Below are positions 9,772-19,640 of a stretch of 64,000 nucleotides of DNA, piece after piece; within the stretch, counting starts at the first letter, position 1; the number at the start of each line of letters is the position of its first letter. Position numbers and translations under genes: made by a program. The notes beneath the pieces are model-generated. The model was not told the DNA's origin. It searched no databases and saw only the letters and a program-made list of their open reading frames with translations. The stretch spans positions 3,472,001-3,536,000 of the forward strand of contig NZ_CP016172.1 of NCBI RefSeq assembly GCF_001676725.1. The letters run 5' to 3'. This DNA comes from Bordetella flabilis. GTDB taxonomy: Bacteria; Pseudomonadota; Gammaproteobacteria; Burkholderiales; Burkholderiaceae_B.

Positions 9772-10467
9772 TCAGAACGGGCTCGCAATCAGGAAGAAGC
9801 GCTGCAGCCAGCCCATGGTCTGCACCTCGTCCATGATGCCCTTGCTGCGGTATTCGATGCGGGCGTCGGCGACCTGGGTGGAAGACACGGTGTTCAGGCC
9901 CGTGACCGAGCGCGGGTCCACCACGCCTGAAAAGCGGATGTACTCGCTGCCGCGGTTGATGGCGATCTGCTTCTCCCCGGCCACCTGCAAGTTGCCGTTG
10001 GGCAGCACACCGATGACCGTGGTCGTCAGCGTACCGGTGAAGGTATTGTTGGCGCTGCTGTCGCCCGATCCCTTGGTGACGTTGCTGCCCGACGTTTCGG
10101 TGTCGAGCTTGGCGTTGAACCAGCTGCTCATGAAGCCGGGCGAGGCAGCGATGCTGTTCTGCGTGCTGGACGTGCGGCTGGTGTCCGTGGCGACGTTCTT
10201 GGCGGCGTTGGTGCGCTCTTCCAGGACCACGGTGACGATGTCGCCGACATTGCGCGGGCGCCGGTCCTCGAACAGCGGATAGTTGCCGTAGACCGTGGGC
10301 TGGTAGATGGAGCCGTCGGGCGCGGGCGCCAGCACCGGCTGCGGCGGCGGCAAGGCCGACGTCGGCCCGAGCACCACCGGCTCGGGCGGGATGAGTGCGC
10401 AGCCTGCCAGTCCGGCGACCAGCAAAACGGAACAGAGGAAAGGCAGGACGCGCATGGCAACGCTCAT
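9772..10467 (-). CDS. flgH: Flagellar L-ring lipoprotein FlgH
   Basis: FlgH forms the outer-membrane L-ring. A lipoprotein signal with lipobox LAGC is followed by the conserved middle ([19 protein letters not shown]) and the C-terminal FlgH signature ([12 protein letters not shown]). The start is uncertain. I use ATG at 10467 (about 231 residues). An ATG at 10455 gives the shortest signal peptide, and a TTG at 10494 would overlap the flgG stop. None has a convincing ribosome binding site. Confidence 0.93.
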   Translation of the reverse strand: MSVAMRVLPFLCSVLLVAGLAGCALIPPEPVVLGPTSALPPPQPVLAPAPDGSIYQPTVYGNYPLFEDRRPRNVGDIVTVVLEERTNAAKNVATDTSRTSSTQNSIAASPGFMSSWFNAKLDTETSGSNVTKGSGDSSANNTFTGTLTTTVIGVLPNGNLQVAGEKQIAINRGSEYIRFSGVVDPRSVTGLNTVSSTQVADARIEYRSKGIMDEVQTMGWLQRFFLIASPF

Positions 10468-10490
10468 CAAGGCTGGGATCAAAGCCGGGG

Positions 10491-11276
10491 TCAAAGCTGG
10501 GTAAGGCGGGCGAGCATCTGGTCCGATGTCTCGACCGCCTTGCTGTTCATTTCGTAGGCGCGCTGGGTGGTGATCATGTTCACCAGTTCCTCGGCCACGT
10601 TGACGTTGGACGTTTCGACGTACTGCTGCAGGATGCTGCCCAGGCCGTCCACGGTGGGCTGGCCGATATTCGGCGCGCCCGAGGCGTCCGTTTCCAGGTA
10701 AAGGTTATCGCCCACGGCCTGCAGGCCGTTGGGATTGATGAAGTTGGCCAACTGCAACTGGCCGATCTGCACGCTGGTGCCCGGCGCGGCGGGCTGGGTC
10801 ACCGACACCGTGCCGTCCTTGCCGATGGTCAGCGTCAGTGCGTTGTTCGGCACGTTGATCGGCGGCTGCACGATATAGCCGCCGGCGGTGGTCAGCTGGC
10901 CGTTCTGGTCCAGGCCCAGGGCGCCGTCACGGGTATACGCGTCGGTGCCGTCGGGCAGCTGGATCTGCAGGAAGCCCTGGCCCTGGATGGCGATGCTCAT
11001 CGGGTCGCCGGTGCTGGTCAGGTTGCCCTCGGTGTGCAGGCGCTCGGTGGCCGCCACGCGCGTACCGGTACCCAGCTGCAGGCCCGACGGCAACTGGTTG
11101 GCGTCGCCGACCTGCGCGCCGGGCTGGCGCAGCGTCTGGTACATCAGATCCTGGAACACCGCGCGGCCGCGCTTGAAGCCATTGGTGTTGACGTTGGCCA
11201 GGTTGTTTGAAATGACGTCCAGGGAAGTCTGCTGGCCTTCCAGGCCGGTCTTGGCGATCCAGAGCGAACGTAGCAT
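10491..11276 (-). CDS. flgG: Distal rod protein FlgG
   Basis: This 261-residue rod protein starts with [20 protein letters not shown] and has the rod/hook motif [15 protein letters not shown]. It ends with the family C-terminus ([20 protein letters not shown], then [10 protein letters not shown]). It sits between flgF and flgH in canonical order. Confidence 0.96.
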   Translation of the reverse strand: MLRSLWIAKTGLEGQQTSLDVISNNLANVNTNGFKRGRAVFQDLMYQTLRQPGAQVGDANQLPSGLQLGTGTRVAATERLHTEGNLTSTGDPMSIAIQGQGFLQIQLPDGTDAYTRDGALGLDQNGQLTTAGGYIVQPPINVPNNALTLTIGKDGTVSVTQPAAPGTSVQIGQLQLANFINPNGLQAVGDNLYLETDASGAPNIGQPTVDGLGSILQQYVETSNVNVAEELVNMITTQRAYEMNSKAVETSDQMLARLTQL

Positions 11277-11323
11277 GGCGGTAAGGGCTCCTGCGCGCGG
11301 CCGGGCCGCGTCACGATGTTTGG

Positions 11324-12085
11324 TTAGGAAACGGTCGAGAGGATGGTGTTGGCCTTGTCCTCGTTCGACTGCGCGTCGCGGATGACCTGCATCTGCATTT
11401 CGAAGCGGCGCGAGTTCTCGATCATGCCGACCATGGACGCCGCGGCGTTGGCGTTGCTGCCCTCCAGCACGCCGGGCATGACGCGCAGCGTCGGATCGGC
11501 GGGCATGGGCGGCGCCGGCTGGCCGTTGGCCGCGACGCGGCGGAATACGCCGTCATCGCCGTGCACCAGGGACGGCAGCGGCGGGCTGACCAGTTTCAGT
11601 ACGCCCAGGTTCAGCACCGTATTGGGCGGGTCGCCCGCGCCGATGGCGGTGATGGTGCCGTCCGACGCGATGGTCAGCGACGCCTGCGGCGGCACGTCGA
11701 TGGGGGCATTCTGGTTCGACAGCACCGGCATGCCCTGCGCGGTCTGCAGCAGGCCGTTCACGCCCACCTGCAAGTCCCCCGCGCGGGTATAGGCCTCACC
11801 CTGCGGGGTCTGCACGGCGATCCAGCCGTTGTCCGTCACGGCCACGTCCAGGTTGCGCCCGGTGGTTGCCATCGAACCCATCTGGAAATCGTTGCCGGGC
11901 GTGGAAGCCACAGTGGATACGCGCGTGGGCAGGCTGGTGCCGTCGTTCACCGGCACCGAGCGATAGAGCGCGATCTGCGCCCGAAAGCCCGGCGTGTTGA
12001 CGTTCGCCATGTTGTTGGTCAACACGGACTGCTGCTCGCTGATGCGGGCAGCGCCGTTCATGGCGGTATAGATGACTCGGTCCAT
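11324..12085 (-). CDS. flgF: Proximal rod protein FlgF
   Basis: This 253-residue rod protein has the N-terminal motif [14 protein letters not shown] and the C-terminal helix [20 protein letters not shown]. FlgF differs from FlgG by its YTAMNGA start. It is located between flgE and flgG. Confidence 0.95.
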   Translation of the reverse strand: MDRVIYTAMNGAARISEQQSVLTNNMANVNTPGFRAQIALYRSVPVNDGTSLPTRVSTVASTPGNDFQMGSMATTGRNLDVAVTDNGWIAVQTPQGEAYTRAGDLQVGVNGLLQTAQGMPVLSNQNAPIDVPPQASLTIASDGTITAIGAGDPPNTVLNLGVLKLVSPPLPSLVHGDDGVFRRVAANGQPAPPMPADPTLRVMPGVLEGSNANAAASMVGMIENSRRFEMQMQVIRDAQSNEDKANTILSTVS

Positions 12086-12109
12086 GCGCGCGTATCCTGG
12101 CGGCTCTTA

Positions 12110-13315
12110 TTACTGGATATTCAGCAGCGACTGCAACACCTGGTCCTGCGTCTTGATCGTCTGCGTGTTGGCCTGGTAGGTGCGCTGCGCGACGATCATA
12201 TTGACCAGTTCGGTGCTGAGGTTGACGTTGGATTCCTCCACCGCCTGGCCCTGCAGGTTCGCCAGGCCGTTGGTGCCGGGCTGGCCCAGCACGGCCTGGC
12301 CGGATGCCGAGGTCTCGACCCAGGCGTTGTCGCCGATGGGCTGCAGGCCTTGCACGTTGTTGAAGTCGGCCAGCGCCACCGTACCGACGGTCTGCGTCTT
12401 GCCGTTGGTGTAGTTGGCGATGATGCTGCCGTCCTTGCCGAAGGAGATGTTCGTGAACTCGCCGGACGTATTGCCGTTGGGCGTGAAGTCGGCCTTGAAG
12501 TCGCCGCCGAACTGTGTGGTGCCCGTGTAGTCCATGACCATGTTCAGCGGCGCCGCGGGCGACGTCGCGCCGCCCGGGTTGGCGAAGCTCAGCGGCACGG
12601 TGGCTGCGCTGGTCAGCCGGCCGGACGGGTCGAAGGTCATCTGCGAGGTCGCCGGCGTCATGTTGGCGCCGTCCAGGGTGTAATAGACGTCGTATACGCT
12701 CTCGCCCGCGCCGTTGGCCGGGCGCTTGGCGAAGTACTGCGTCAGCTGGTGCGCGTTGCCCAGCGAGTCGTACACCGTCATCGGCTGCGAGATCGTGTAG
12801 GTGGCCGTCTGCGTCGGATCGAACGGCATGGTGGTGACCACCGGCGCGTTGGCATCCAGGTTCGCGACGAACCCGGAGTTGTTGGTGGCCTGCGGCGGGA
12901 TATTCGCGGTGGGCAGGCTCAGCGGAACCGGGGCGGTACCGATGCCGCCGGGGCCATAGCCGGTCAGCTGCTGGCCGGCGGCGTTGACGATGTTGTTCTG
13001 GTTGTCGATGCCGAACTGGCCGTTGCGGGTGTAGGTGACGGCGCCGCTGGCATCGACCAGGCGGAAGAAGCCATTGGCTCCGTCGATGGCGATGTCGTAC
13101 TGCCCGCCGGTCGACGAGACATTGCCGACGGTGAAGCGCTGGTCGATCGACGCGACCTTCACGCCCAGGCCCACGCGGGACGTGGCGTAGATGTCGGCGA
13201 ACGTCGCCGTGGCCGCCTTGAAGCCCACCGTGTTCGCGTTGGCGATGTTGTTGCCAATCACGTCCAGATTCTGCGAGGCGGCGTCCAGGCCGCTCAATCC
13301 TTGTCCGAAACCCAT
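12110..13315 (-). CDS. flgE: Flagellar hook protein FlgE
   Basis: This 401-residue hook subunit has the N-terminal sequence GFGQGLSGLDAASQNLDVIG with the motif NNIANANTVGFK. It has a beta-domain core and the C-terminal coil EESNVNLSTELVNMIVAQRT. It forms the universal joint and lies downstream of the cap gene flgD. Confidence 0.96.
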   Translation of the reverse strand: MGFGQGLSGLDAASQNLDVIGNNIANANTVGFKAATATFADIYATSRVGLGVKVASIDQRFTVGNVSSTGGQYDIAIDGANGFFRLVDASGAVTYTRNGQFGIDNQNNIVNAAGQQLTGYGPGGIGTAPVPLSLPTANIPPQATNNSGFVANLDANAPVVTTMPFDPTQTATYTISQPMTVYDSLGNAHQLTQYFAKRPANGAGESVYDVYYTLDGANMTPATSQMTFDPSGRLTSAATVPLSFANPGGATSPAAPLNMVMDYTGTTQFGGDFKADFTPNGNTSGEFTNISFGKDGSIIANYTNGKTQTVGTVALADFNNVQGLQPIGDNAWVETSASGQAVLGQPGTNGLANLQGQAVEESNVNLSTELVNMIVAQRTYQANTQTIKTQDQVLQSLLNIQ

Positions 13316-13379
13316 TCGTTTTCTCTCTTATCCAGTCAGTTGATCGAAGCGCCGACTCAGGGGCGGCATCCCTACCGCG

Positions 13380-14081
13380 TCAGCTGCCCAATACCTTGCG
13401 CACATCCAGTATGCTGACCTGGCCGGCCAGGCCCAGATCCAGTCGTACGCCTTGCGTCGAATACGCCACGCCGTCGACCTTGCCGTAGGTCAGCGCCTCG
13501 GCCGTGACCGCGTTGTTGTTGGCGTCCGTCGCCGCCACCGCGATGGTGTAGGAGCCGTCCGGCATGGCGTTGCCGGTGTCGTCCTTGCCATCCCAGCTGG
13601 GGGTCAGGATGCCCGCGTCCTGGGCGCCGAGATCCATGGTGCGGACCACGCGCCCCGAACTGTCGCTGATCTTCACGACGACCTTGTTGGCGTCGCCCTG
13701 CAGGTCGATGCCGATCGGCGTCGTGACGCGCGTGCCGGTGGCGTCCGTGTCCATCTTCAGCGTGGAGCCGGGGATCAGGACATGCTTGCCGATCATCGAC
13801 ACGGCATCCATGGATTGCGACACGTCGACCTGGCCGCTGATGGTCTGCAGGACATTCTTCAGATCCTGCACGCCCTGCACGGTGGAAATCTGCGCCAGCT
13901 GCGAGGTCAGCTGGTAGTTGTCCATCGGGTTGAGGGGATCCTGGTTGTTCATCTGCGCGACCAGCAGCGTCAGGAACTGGTCCTGCAGGGACTGGGCGCT
14001 GGACGCGCCGGGCGTACCCGAGGAATTGCCGGATGCGCCGAAAGCGGGGTTGTTGTTATTGACGTTGCTGGTAGTGGTCAT
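13380..14081 (-). CDS. flgD: Hook-cap/scaffolding protein FlgD
   Basis: This 233-residue FlgD has the conserved N-terminal part (FLTLLVAQMNNQDPLNPMDN) needed for export and hook capping. The C-terminal tudor/Ig-like part contains the segments SWDGKDDTGNAMPDGSY and VQGVRLDLG-like strands. It lies between flgC and flgE. Confidence 0.95.
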   Translation of the reverse strand: MTTTSNVNNNNPAFGASGNSSGTPGASSAQSLQDQFLTLLVAQMNNQDPLNPMDNYQLTSQLAQISTVQGVQDLKNVLQTISGQVDVSQSMDAVSMIGKHVLIPGSTLKMDTDATGTRVTTPIGIDLQGDANKVVVKISDSSGRVVRTMDLGAQDAGILTPSWDGKDDTGNAMPDGSYTIAVAATDANNNAVTAEALTYGKVDGVAYSTQGVRLDLGLAGQVSILDVRKVLGS

Positions 14082-14121
14082 CGATGGCTCCGGTGTCCGT
14101 GGATCGGCGTGGGGTCACGGC

Positions 14122-14538
14122 CTACTGGCCGATGGACAGCGTTCGCTGCATCAGGGCCTTGGCGGTGTTCAACACCTCCACATTGGCCTGGTACGAACGC
14201 GACGCCGAAATCATGTTCACGGTTTCCGCCACGGGGTCGACGTTGGGCATGGTGATGTAGCCCTGGGCGTCGGCCAGCGGGTGGCTGGGGTCGTACATGC
14301 GCTTCATCGGCGCGTTGTCCTGGATGATGCCGGCCACGCGCACGCCACCGACCTCCGCGCCGGCCGGCTGTCCGGCAGGCGGATTGACCTGGAACACGAC
14401 CTGGCGGGCGCGGTAGGCCTGGCCGTCCGGCCCGGCCACGCTGTCCGCGTTGGCCAGGTTGCTGGCGGCCACGTTCATGCGCTGCGACTGCGCCGTCAGG
14501 GCGGAGCCCGCGATATCGAAGATGCTCAACAATCCCAT
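14122..14538 (-). CDS. flgC: Proximal rod protein FlgC
   Basis: This 138-residue rod subunit has the N-terminal motif [20 protein letters not shown] and the C-terminus [20 protein letters not shown]. It follows flgB by 19 bases. Confidence 0.96.
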   Translation of the reverse strand: MGLLSIFDIAGSALTAQSQRMNVAASNLANADSVAGPDGQAYRARQVVFQVNPPAGQPAGAEVGGVRVAGIIQDNAPMKRMYDPSHPLADAQGYITMPNVDPVAETVNMISASRSYQANVEVLNTAKALMQRTLSIGQ

Positions 14539-14557
14539 GGTTTTCCTGGTCCGCGCG

Positions 14558-14965
14558 TTATTGGGAAATGGCCGTCAACATGTCCTTGAGCTTGGCGCTG
14601 AGGACTGTCATGGAGCTCTGGTAGTGCAGCGTGTTGTCGGCAAAGCGCACGCGCTCGGCGTCCATATCCACCGTATTGCCGTCCAGGCTGGCCTGGTAGG
14701 GCTCGCGGTACAGCAGGTCGACGGTCGGCTGCCCCTGCCCCTGCGCGGGAATGTGCCGCGGCGAAGTCAAGGCGAGGTTCACGGCCGGCAGGTTCATGGA
14801 CGAGCCCATCGCGTTCTGCAGCGCCGCGCTGAAATCGAAATCGCGCGCCTTGTAGTTGGGCGTATCGGCATTGGCGATATTGGCCGACAGCACTTCCTGG
14901 CGCTGCGCGCGCAGGCCGAGCGATTGCTGGAAGAAGCCGATATCCTGGCTGAGACGATCTATCAT
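14558..14965 (-). CDS. flgB: Proximal rod protein FlgB
   Basis: This 135-residue rod subunit starts [20 protein letters not shown] and contains the rod motif [19 protein letters not shown] chose the ATG at 14965. The reading frame continues 48 codons upstream, but that part encodes repeat-derived, low-complexity sequence across the divergent flgA-flgB control region. It is the first gene of the leftward flgBCDEFGHIJ operon. Confidence 0.94.
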   Translation of the reverse strand: MIDRLSQDIGFFQQSLGLRAQRQEVLSANIANADTPNYKARDFDFSAALQNAMGSSMNLPAVNLALTSPRHIPAQGQGQPTVDLLYREPYQASLDGNTVDMDAERVRFADNTLHYQSSMTVLSAKLKDMLTAISQ

Positions 14966-14979
14966 GCGGGTCGTATCCT

Positions 14980-15039
14980 GTACGCGCCCCATCCCGGGGC
15001 GGCAAGCCTGTACCCGCCCTGTCGCGGGGCGGCAAGCCG
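14980..15039. repeat. Two tandem 30-bp imperfect repeats in the flgB leader
   Basis: Unit 1 (14980-15009) and unit 2 (15010-15039) share GGGGCGGCAAGCC and a similar first half. Each contains a short GC inverted repeat (for example GCCCC/GGGGC). They lie between 15 and 75 bases upstream of the flgB start, within the presumed 5' leader or promoter. Confidence 0.75.
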
Positions 15040-15217
15040 ACACAGTCGGCACGGCGTGGTGGGGGATTTCTGCATGACGGGAATCATAGGTGCGGGGCGT
15101 CGGCCACAATCATCCAAATAACCGGCCATTCCTCCGCCAATTCGCGTATTGCTTGCCGCCGCGCGCTTCTACAATCTCCCCATCTTCCATGCCTTGCGGC
15201 CTGCCGCGGGATCTTCC

Positions 15218-15946
15218 ATGACGCGACGCTCTCTTTATCCTGCCCTGGCCCTGGCACTGGCCGCCCTCGGCGCCCCGACCCAGCAGGCCTACGCCCAGGC
15301 GCGCGCCGGCGGCGCGGCCGACGCCCCGCAGGACCCCGCTGCCGTCCAGCAGGTCGCCGAGGACTATCTGCGCCAGCAGTTGTCTTCCCTGCCGGGACAA
15401 CCGAATATCCAGATGGACGAGGTGCATACCGACCGCCTGCCGGCCTGCGAGGCGCTGTCGGCATCCATCGCTGGGCAGGTACGGCCGCGCACGCGCATGA
15501 GCGTGGGCGTGCGCTGTTCCGCGCCACGCCCCTGGAACGTGTATGTCCAGGCCACGGTCAGCCTGCCCGGCCAATACTACGTGGCGGCCCGCCCCATCAA
15601 TGCCGGCGAGACCATCGAGCTGACCGACCTGGCGCCGCGCGACGGCGACCTGATCAACCTGCCGGCCGGCGCCATCACCGATCCGCAGACGGTGGTCGGC
15701 ATGACCGCCAGCAACCGCATCGGCATGGGGCAGGCCATCCGCGCGTCGACCCTGCGCAGCGCCGGTTCCGTCCAGCGCGGCCAGACGGTGCGCATCATGG
15801 CGCGGGGGCCCGGGTTCGTCGTCAGCAGCGAAGGCCAGGTCTTGAGCAATGCCTCGCCGGGCGCCATGGTGGAGGTCAAGACCTCCTCGGGGCAGATCGT
15901 CAGCGGCATCCTGCAGTCGCGCGGCACGGTGGAAGTCCCCCTGTAA
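15218..15946 (+). CDS. flgA: Flagellar P-ring chaperone FlgA
   Basis: This 242-residue periplasmic protein is needed for P-ring assembly. It has a signal peptide (MTRRSLYPALALALAALGA... cleaved near AYAQA) and a C-terminal SAF-type domain with MARGPGFVVSSEGQVL and ends in SGIL-type sequence typical of FlgA. I chose the ATG that starts the signal peptide, not the upstream in-frame ATG at 15149. It is transcribed divergently from flgB. Confidence 0.94.
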   Translation: MTRRSLYPALALALAALGAPTQQAYAQARAGGAADAPQDPAAVQQVAEDYLRQQLSSLPGQPNIQMDEVHTDRLPACEALSASIAGQVRPRTRMSVGVRCSAPRPWNVYVQATVSLPGQYYVAARPINAGETIELTDLAPRDGDLINLPAGAITDPQTVVGMTASNRIGMGQAIRASTLRSAGSVQRGQTVRIMARGPGFVVSSEGQVLSNASPGAMVEVKTSSGQIVSGILQSRGTVEVPL

Positions 15947-16009
15947 CCGGCCCCTCTTGAGCCCTTACGCCCCAGATGTTACAAGCTCATAACACCCCGG
16001 AAGCCCCCC

Positions 16010-16036
16010 TAAAGTTCGGGGATTTTCTGCCGTTAC
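16010..16036 (+). promoter_or_regulatory. Sigma-28 (FliA) promoter for flgM
   Basis: TAAAGTTC, 11 bases, GCCGTTAC: a close match to the FliA consensus, about 60 bases before flgM. It implies FliA drives its own anti-sigma factor as a feedback loop. A short hairpin (GCAGGCG / CGCCTGC, 16047-16064) follows in the leader. Confidence 0.82.
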
Positions 16037-16097
16037 ACAGGCATCAGCAGGCGGCTTCGCCTGCCCAGCCAGGAGCCCGCTCCGCGGGATTTCGACC

Positions 16098-16391
16098 GTG
16101 AAGATCAATACCTCGACCGCCCGGCCCACGACCACGCCCGCCGAGTCCGCCAGCACGCGCACCGCGTTGGGCCAAGCCTACGGCGGCGGCGGGGGCGCGG
16201 CGTCGAGCAGCGCCCAGGTGGACTTGAGCCCGGTCTCGCGCAAGCTGCTGGATATGCAGAGCGGCGGTTCGGACATCGATACCGCCAAGGTGGCCGCCAT
16301 CCGCGACGCCATCGCCTCGGGGCAGATCAAGATCGATCCCACCCGCATCGCCGATGGGCTGATCGCCAGCGCCCAGGAACTGTTGAAGTAG
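16098..16391 (+). CDS. flgM: Anti-sigma-28 factor FlgM
   Basis: This 97-residue FlgM starts with GTG. The N-terminal half is disordered and rich in Ala, Ser, Thr and Gly. The C-terminal half has the sigma-binding pattern VDLSPVSRKLLDM ... VAAIRDAIASGQIKIDPTRI. It holds FliA inactive until export through the completed hook-basal body. The sigma-28 promoter upstream and flgN downstream support this. Confidence 0.95.
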   Translation: MKINTSTARPTTTPAESASTRTALGQAYGGGGGAASSSAQVDLSPVSRKLLDMQSGGSDIDTAKVAAIRDAIASGQIKIDPTRIADGLIASAQELLK

Positions 16392-16507
16392 CCGTGCCGG
16401 GACCGCCGCCATGTCGGGCCGGTTCCAGCATCTTTCCGCGGCCGCCCGCGCCCTTTCCGAACGCAAGCCGTAACCCGAGTCCTTCCACGTATTTCATCCG
16501 GACCATC

Positions 16508-16978
16508 ATGAATAGCGCAGAAAAACTCTATGAATGCCTGCTGGAAGAGGATGCGCTCGTCGTCGAATTCACGGAACTCCTGGGATCCGAAACGGTAGCC
16601 CTGACGGAGCGTCAATCCTTCCAGGCCCTGAACGCGATTACCGAATCCAAGCACGGCATTGCCAGCCGGCTGCAAGCCCTGAGCGAACGGCGCGACGCGC
16701 TGCTGGCGGAAATGGGCCTGCCGCCGGGCCACGGCGGCACCACCCAGGCCGCGGAACGCGATCCGGACGTCGGGCGCATCTGGGCGCAGTTGCTGGATCG
16801 CTGCGCGGCGGCGGCCGGCATCAACGACCGCAACGGCGCGCTGATCGACATGCACCTGCGCTACACCGAGGAAGCGCTCGACGCGCTGCAGGCGCTGACC
16901 AAGCGCGCGAACCTGTACGATGCCAACGGCCGCTCGCGCCAGGGCGGCGGCTCGGGCAAGACCATCGTCGCGACTTGA
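16508..16978 (+). CDS. flgN: FlgK/FlgL export chaperone FlgN
   Basis: This 156-residue, mostly helical protein (MNSAEKLYECLLEEDALVVE start) occupies the conserved place after flgM. FlgN chaperones FlgK and FlgL. The start chosen is the ATG at 16508. An earlier in-frame ATG at 16394 would add a Pro-rich stretch unlike the family. Near the C-terminus the sequence NLYDANGRSR matches the family pattern for hook-associated protein binding. Confidence 0.9.
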   Translation: MNSAEKLYECLLEEDALVVEFTELLGSETVALTERQSFQALNAITESKHGIASRLQALSERRDALLAEMGLPPGHGGTTQAAERDPDVGRIWAQLLDRCAAAAGINDRNGALIDMHLRYTEEALDALQALTKRANLYDANGRSRQGGGSGKTIVAT

Positions 16979-17047
16979 AGCCGCATACGGGGCGTCCCCT
17001 TCCAGGGCGCGCCTGCACACACCCGCATCGCGGGTGGACCCAAGGAA

Positions 17048-17070
17048 AAGGGCCACGTTTCGTGGCCCTT
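17048..17070. terminator. Terminator between flgN and flhF (convergent)
   Basis: A 10-bp perfect stem AAGGGCCACG / CGTGGCCCTT with a TTT loop lies between two convergent genes. T-rich ends occur on both strands, so it may serve both transcripts. Confidence 0.75.
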
Positions 17071-17117
17071 TACATGCGGACCGCGCCATCGCCGGTCCGC
17101 CGCCTCCGGGTGCAGCC

Positions 17118-19640
17118 CTAGCCCGCCATTTCCACCATCGCGAAGAAGCGCAGCAAAGCCGGCGGCACCAGCCGGGCGGGCAGCTTGCGTTCGGGTCCCA
17201 TCAGGCTTTGCAGCAGGCGCCGCATAACGGCGGCCGAGGGCGCGTGGGCCAATTGCCAGCAGGCGGCGCCCAACTGGCCCGCCATCAGCAACTGGCGCAG
17301 CATGGAGTCGTCGCCGGTGCAGCCCCCTGCCAAGGGCTGCCAGGCATGCGCCATGTAGCGGAATGTGCTTTTGGCGTGGTCGTGCAACACCAGCCAGCGC
17401 GACACCGCGGCGGCATCGGCCTGGGCCACGCCGACGTTGGTCAGGCCGTACAACTGCTGCACGACCCGGCCGCTGGGGTCGATCAGCTTGGCGCAGACCA
17501 GGCGCACCGGCGCCGCGTCGACGCCGCGGCCGGCCAGGACCACTTCCGTGCCTGCCGCCCACAGGCGCAGCGGCACGACCGCGTCCCCCACGACCTGGCT
17601 CAGGCCGACCATGTCGCCGGCTTCCCCGACGGGCACATAACCGAGCGTCTTGCCGACCGCCTGCAAGGTGGTAGGGGTCTCGTCCTGGATCACCCGCAGG
17701 GCGCCGGTGCAGCGGGACATCCACGCCATGCCTTGCGCCGACAGGGATTGCCACAGCGCGGCGGTACCGGCGGCCAGCAGGTGCACGGTGGGCAGCGGCT
17801 TGAGCGCCTGCGCCAGCCATGCGGCCCGCCCGGCCAGGGCGTCCGCCACGTTGGCGCGCGCCGCGCCACCGGATTCCAGGCTGGACACCATGCCATGCTC
17901 GAGCGCCAGCTGCTGCACCGGCGCGGCCAGCGCCGCGCCGCGATCGCTCATCAGCAGAGAAGCCATCAGCGTACCGCCCGGCATGCCCTGCCCGCTCATC
18001 GCGACCTGGCCGTGTATCGCCAGAAGATGACGCGCGCAAGTGGCCGGAAACTCCGTCCTTACCATGTCCAGCGGCGCACGGGCCAGGGCCGCGGTGGCCA
18101 GCGGCTGGTCACCGCCATAGCCGCGCCAGAGCTCGCGCGCCTGCACGCAGGCCGGATCGGTATTGATCCACGCCAGCGCGGCGTCCATATCGCGTTCCGT
18201 ATCCGCATCGCTGCCCTGGGGCCTGAGCACCGCGGACGCAAGCAGTTGGCGACGCCGCACCGGGTCCATGGACAAGCCGCCGGCCTCGTCGCGCGAAGCC
18301 GACCACAGCGCGGCCAGGTCGGCCTCGCTGGGCGTGTAGAGCGCCGGCCGCCGCAGACAGGAGAAGGCACCATCGACCAGTTCGGCGGCGCTCGGCACGT
18401 CCAGGTGCTCGGGCACGCGCTGGCCCCGCGACACATAATGGATCGGCAGGCGGTGGCGGATCGCGGTATCCAGCGCGGCCGCATAGCGCGAGGCCTCGTC
18501 GAGTTTGGTGATGATGCAGCCGCGCACATCCTCGTCCGCGCCATTGCGATAGGCGTGGGCCACCTCGTCCAGGGTGTCGCCCTGGCTGGCGGCGTTCAGG
18601 ACGACCAGGCGTTGCACCGGCCGGCCGGCGCCGCACAGCATCGCGGCCTGCTCGGCGACATGGCGATCGCGCTGGCTGATACCGGTGGTATCGATAAGGA
18701 CGATCTTGCGCGTGCCCAGTTCGGCCAGCGTGGTGCGCAATTGGTCGACGTCGCGCACCGACCGCGTCGGTACGCCCATCAGGCGCCCGTAAATCTGCAA
18801 TTGTTCGTGCGCGCCGATACGGAAATTGTCCGTGGTCAGCATGGCGACCTGCTCGCGTCCCACGCGTTCGACGCAGCGCGCGGCCAGCTTGGCCAGCGTC
18901 GTGGTTTTGCCCACGCCCGTCGGGCCGACCAGGGCGAAGACGCCGCCGTTGCCCAGCAGTTCATCTTCACCGCCGATAACCGGCAGGTGGGCAATCAGTT
19001 CATTGCGTGCCCAGCTCAGGGCGGCGGCGAAACTCAGGCGTGGCGGCAGGCGCGACAACATCGCACGCACCAGATTGGCGCTGAAGCCGGCCTCCAGCAG
19101 CGTGCGGAACAGGGTCGTGGGGACCGGTTCGCGGCTAAGGCCCTTGCCCCACATCAGTCCGTCGATACGCGTTTCGAGCGCACCGCGCAGCGCATTGAGG
19201 GCTTCGGTGACCTGTGCTGCATCGGGGGTTGCCGCGCCGGCCGGCTGGTACTGGCTGCTGTCCTCGTCCACCAGGGCCAGCGCCGCATCGTCGGGCACAT
19301 AGCGGGGAGGCGGCGGGGACGCGCCGTGCAAGGCGCCGCGCGCCACGGGAGCCGGCGCGGGCGGGGCCGCCGGCGCCATCGCAGCCGGCGGGGCCACGGC
19401 AGCCGCGGTCCGGACCACGGTCTCCGGCTGCGCCCGGGGCGCGGTGGCGACCTCGACTGCTTCGGGCTGCGAGACGCGGATACGGCCTTCGTCATCGATG
19501 GCCGACGGGTCCGTGGCCATGACCTCGACGCCGCCATCGATGCTGCGGCTGGAAATGATCAGGGCGTCGGGCCCCAGCACAAGGCGTACTTCGCGCAACA
19601 CTTCGCGGTGCGTCGCCGCGAAAAAACGGGTGATCTTCAA
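17118..19640 (-). CDS. flhF: Flagellar SRP-like GTPase FlhF with long C-terminal extension
   Basis: This is an 840-residue protein, whereas FlhF is usually 400-500. The N-terminus MKITRFFAATHREVLREVR is the FlhF B domain. An Ala/Pro-rich linker follows (about 70-130). The SRP-type NG domain has P-loop GPTGVGKTTTLAK (about 237), DTTGISQRD and TKLDE (about 378). From about residue 425 to 840 there is an extra domain that I cannot assign, without clear catalytic motif, membrane segment or repeat. FlhF sets flagellum position and number in polar flagellates. The gene overlaps the flhA stop by 4 bases. Confidence 0.94.
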   Translation of the reverse strand: MKITRFFAATHREVLREVRLVLGPDALIISSRSIDGGVEVMATDPSAIDDEGRIRVSQPEAVEVATAPRAQPETVVRTAAAVAPPAAMAPAAPPAPAPVARGALHGASPPPPRYVPDDAALALVDEDSSQYQPAGAATPDAAQVTEALNALRGALETRIDGLMWGKGLSREPVPTTLFRTLLEAGFSANLVRAMLSRLPPRLSFAAALSWARNELIAHLPVIGGEDELLGNGGVFALVGPTGVGKTTTLAKLAARCVERVGREQVAMLTTDNFRIGAHEQLQIYGRLMGVPTRSVRDVDQLRTTLAELGTRKIVLIDTTGISQRDRHVAEQAAMLCGAGRPVQRLVVLNAASQGDTLDEVAHAYRNGADEDVRGCIITKLDEASRYAAALDTAIRHRLPIHYVSRGQRVPEHLDVPSAAELVDGAFSCLRRPALYTPSEADLAALWSASRDEAGGLSMDPVRRRQLLASAVLRPQGSDADTERDMDAALAWINTDPACVQARELWRGYGGDQPLATAALARAPLDMVRTEFPATCARHLLAIHGQVAMSGQGMPGGTLMASLLMSDRGAALAAPVQQLALEHGMVSSLESGGAARANVADALAGRAAWLAQALKPLPTVHLLAAGTAALWQSLSAQGMAWMSRCTGALRVIQDETPTTLQAVGKTLGYVPVGEAGDMVGLSQVVGDAVVPLRLWAAGTEVVLAGRGVDAAPVRLVCAKLIDPSGRVVQQLYGLTNVGVAQADAAAVSRWLVLHDHAKSTFRYMAHAWQPLAGGCTGDDSMLRQLLMAGQLGAACWQLAHAPSAAVMRRLLQSLMGPERKLPARLVPPALLRFFAMVEMAG

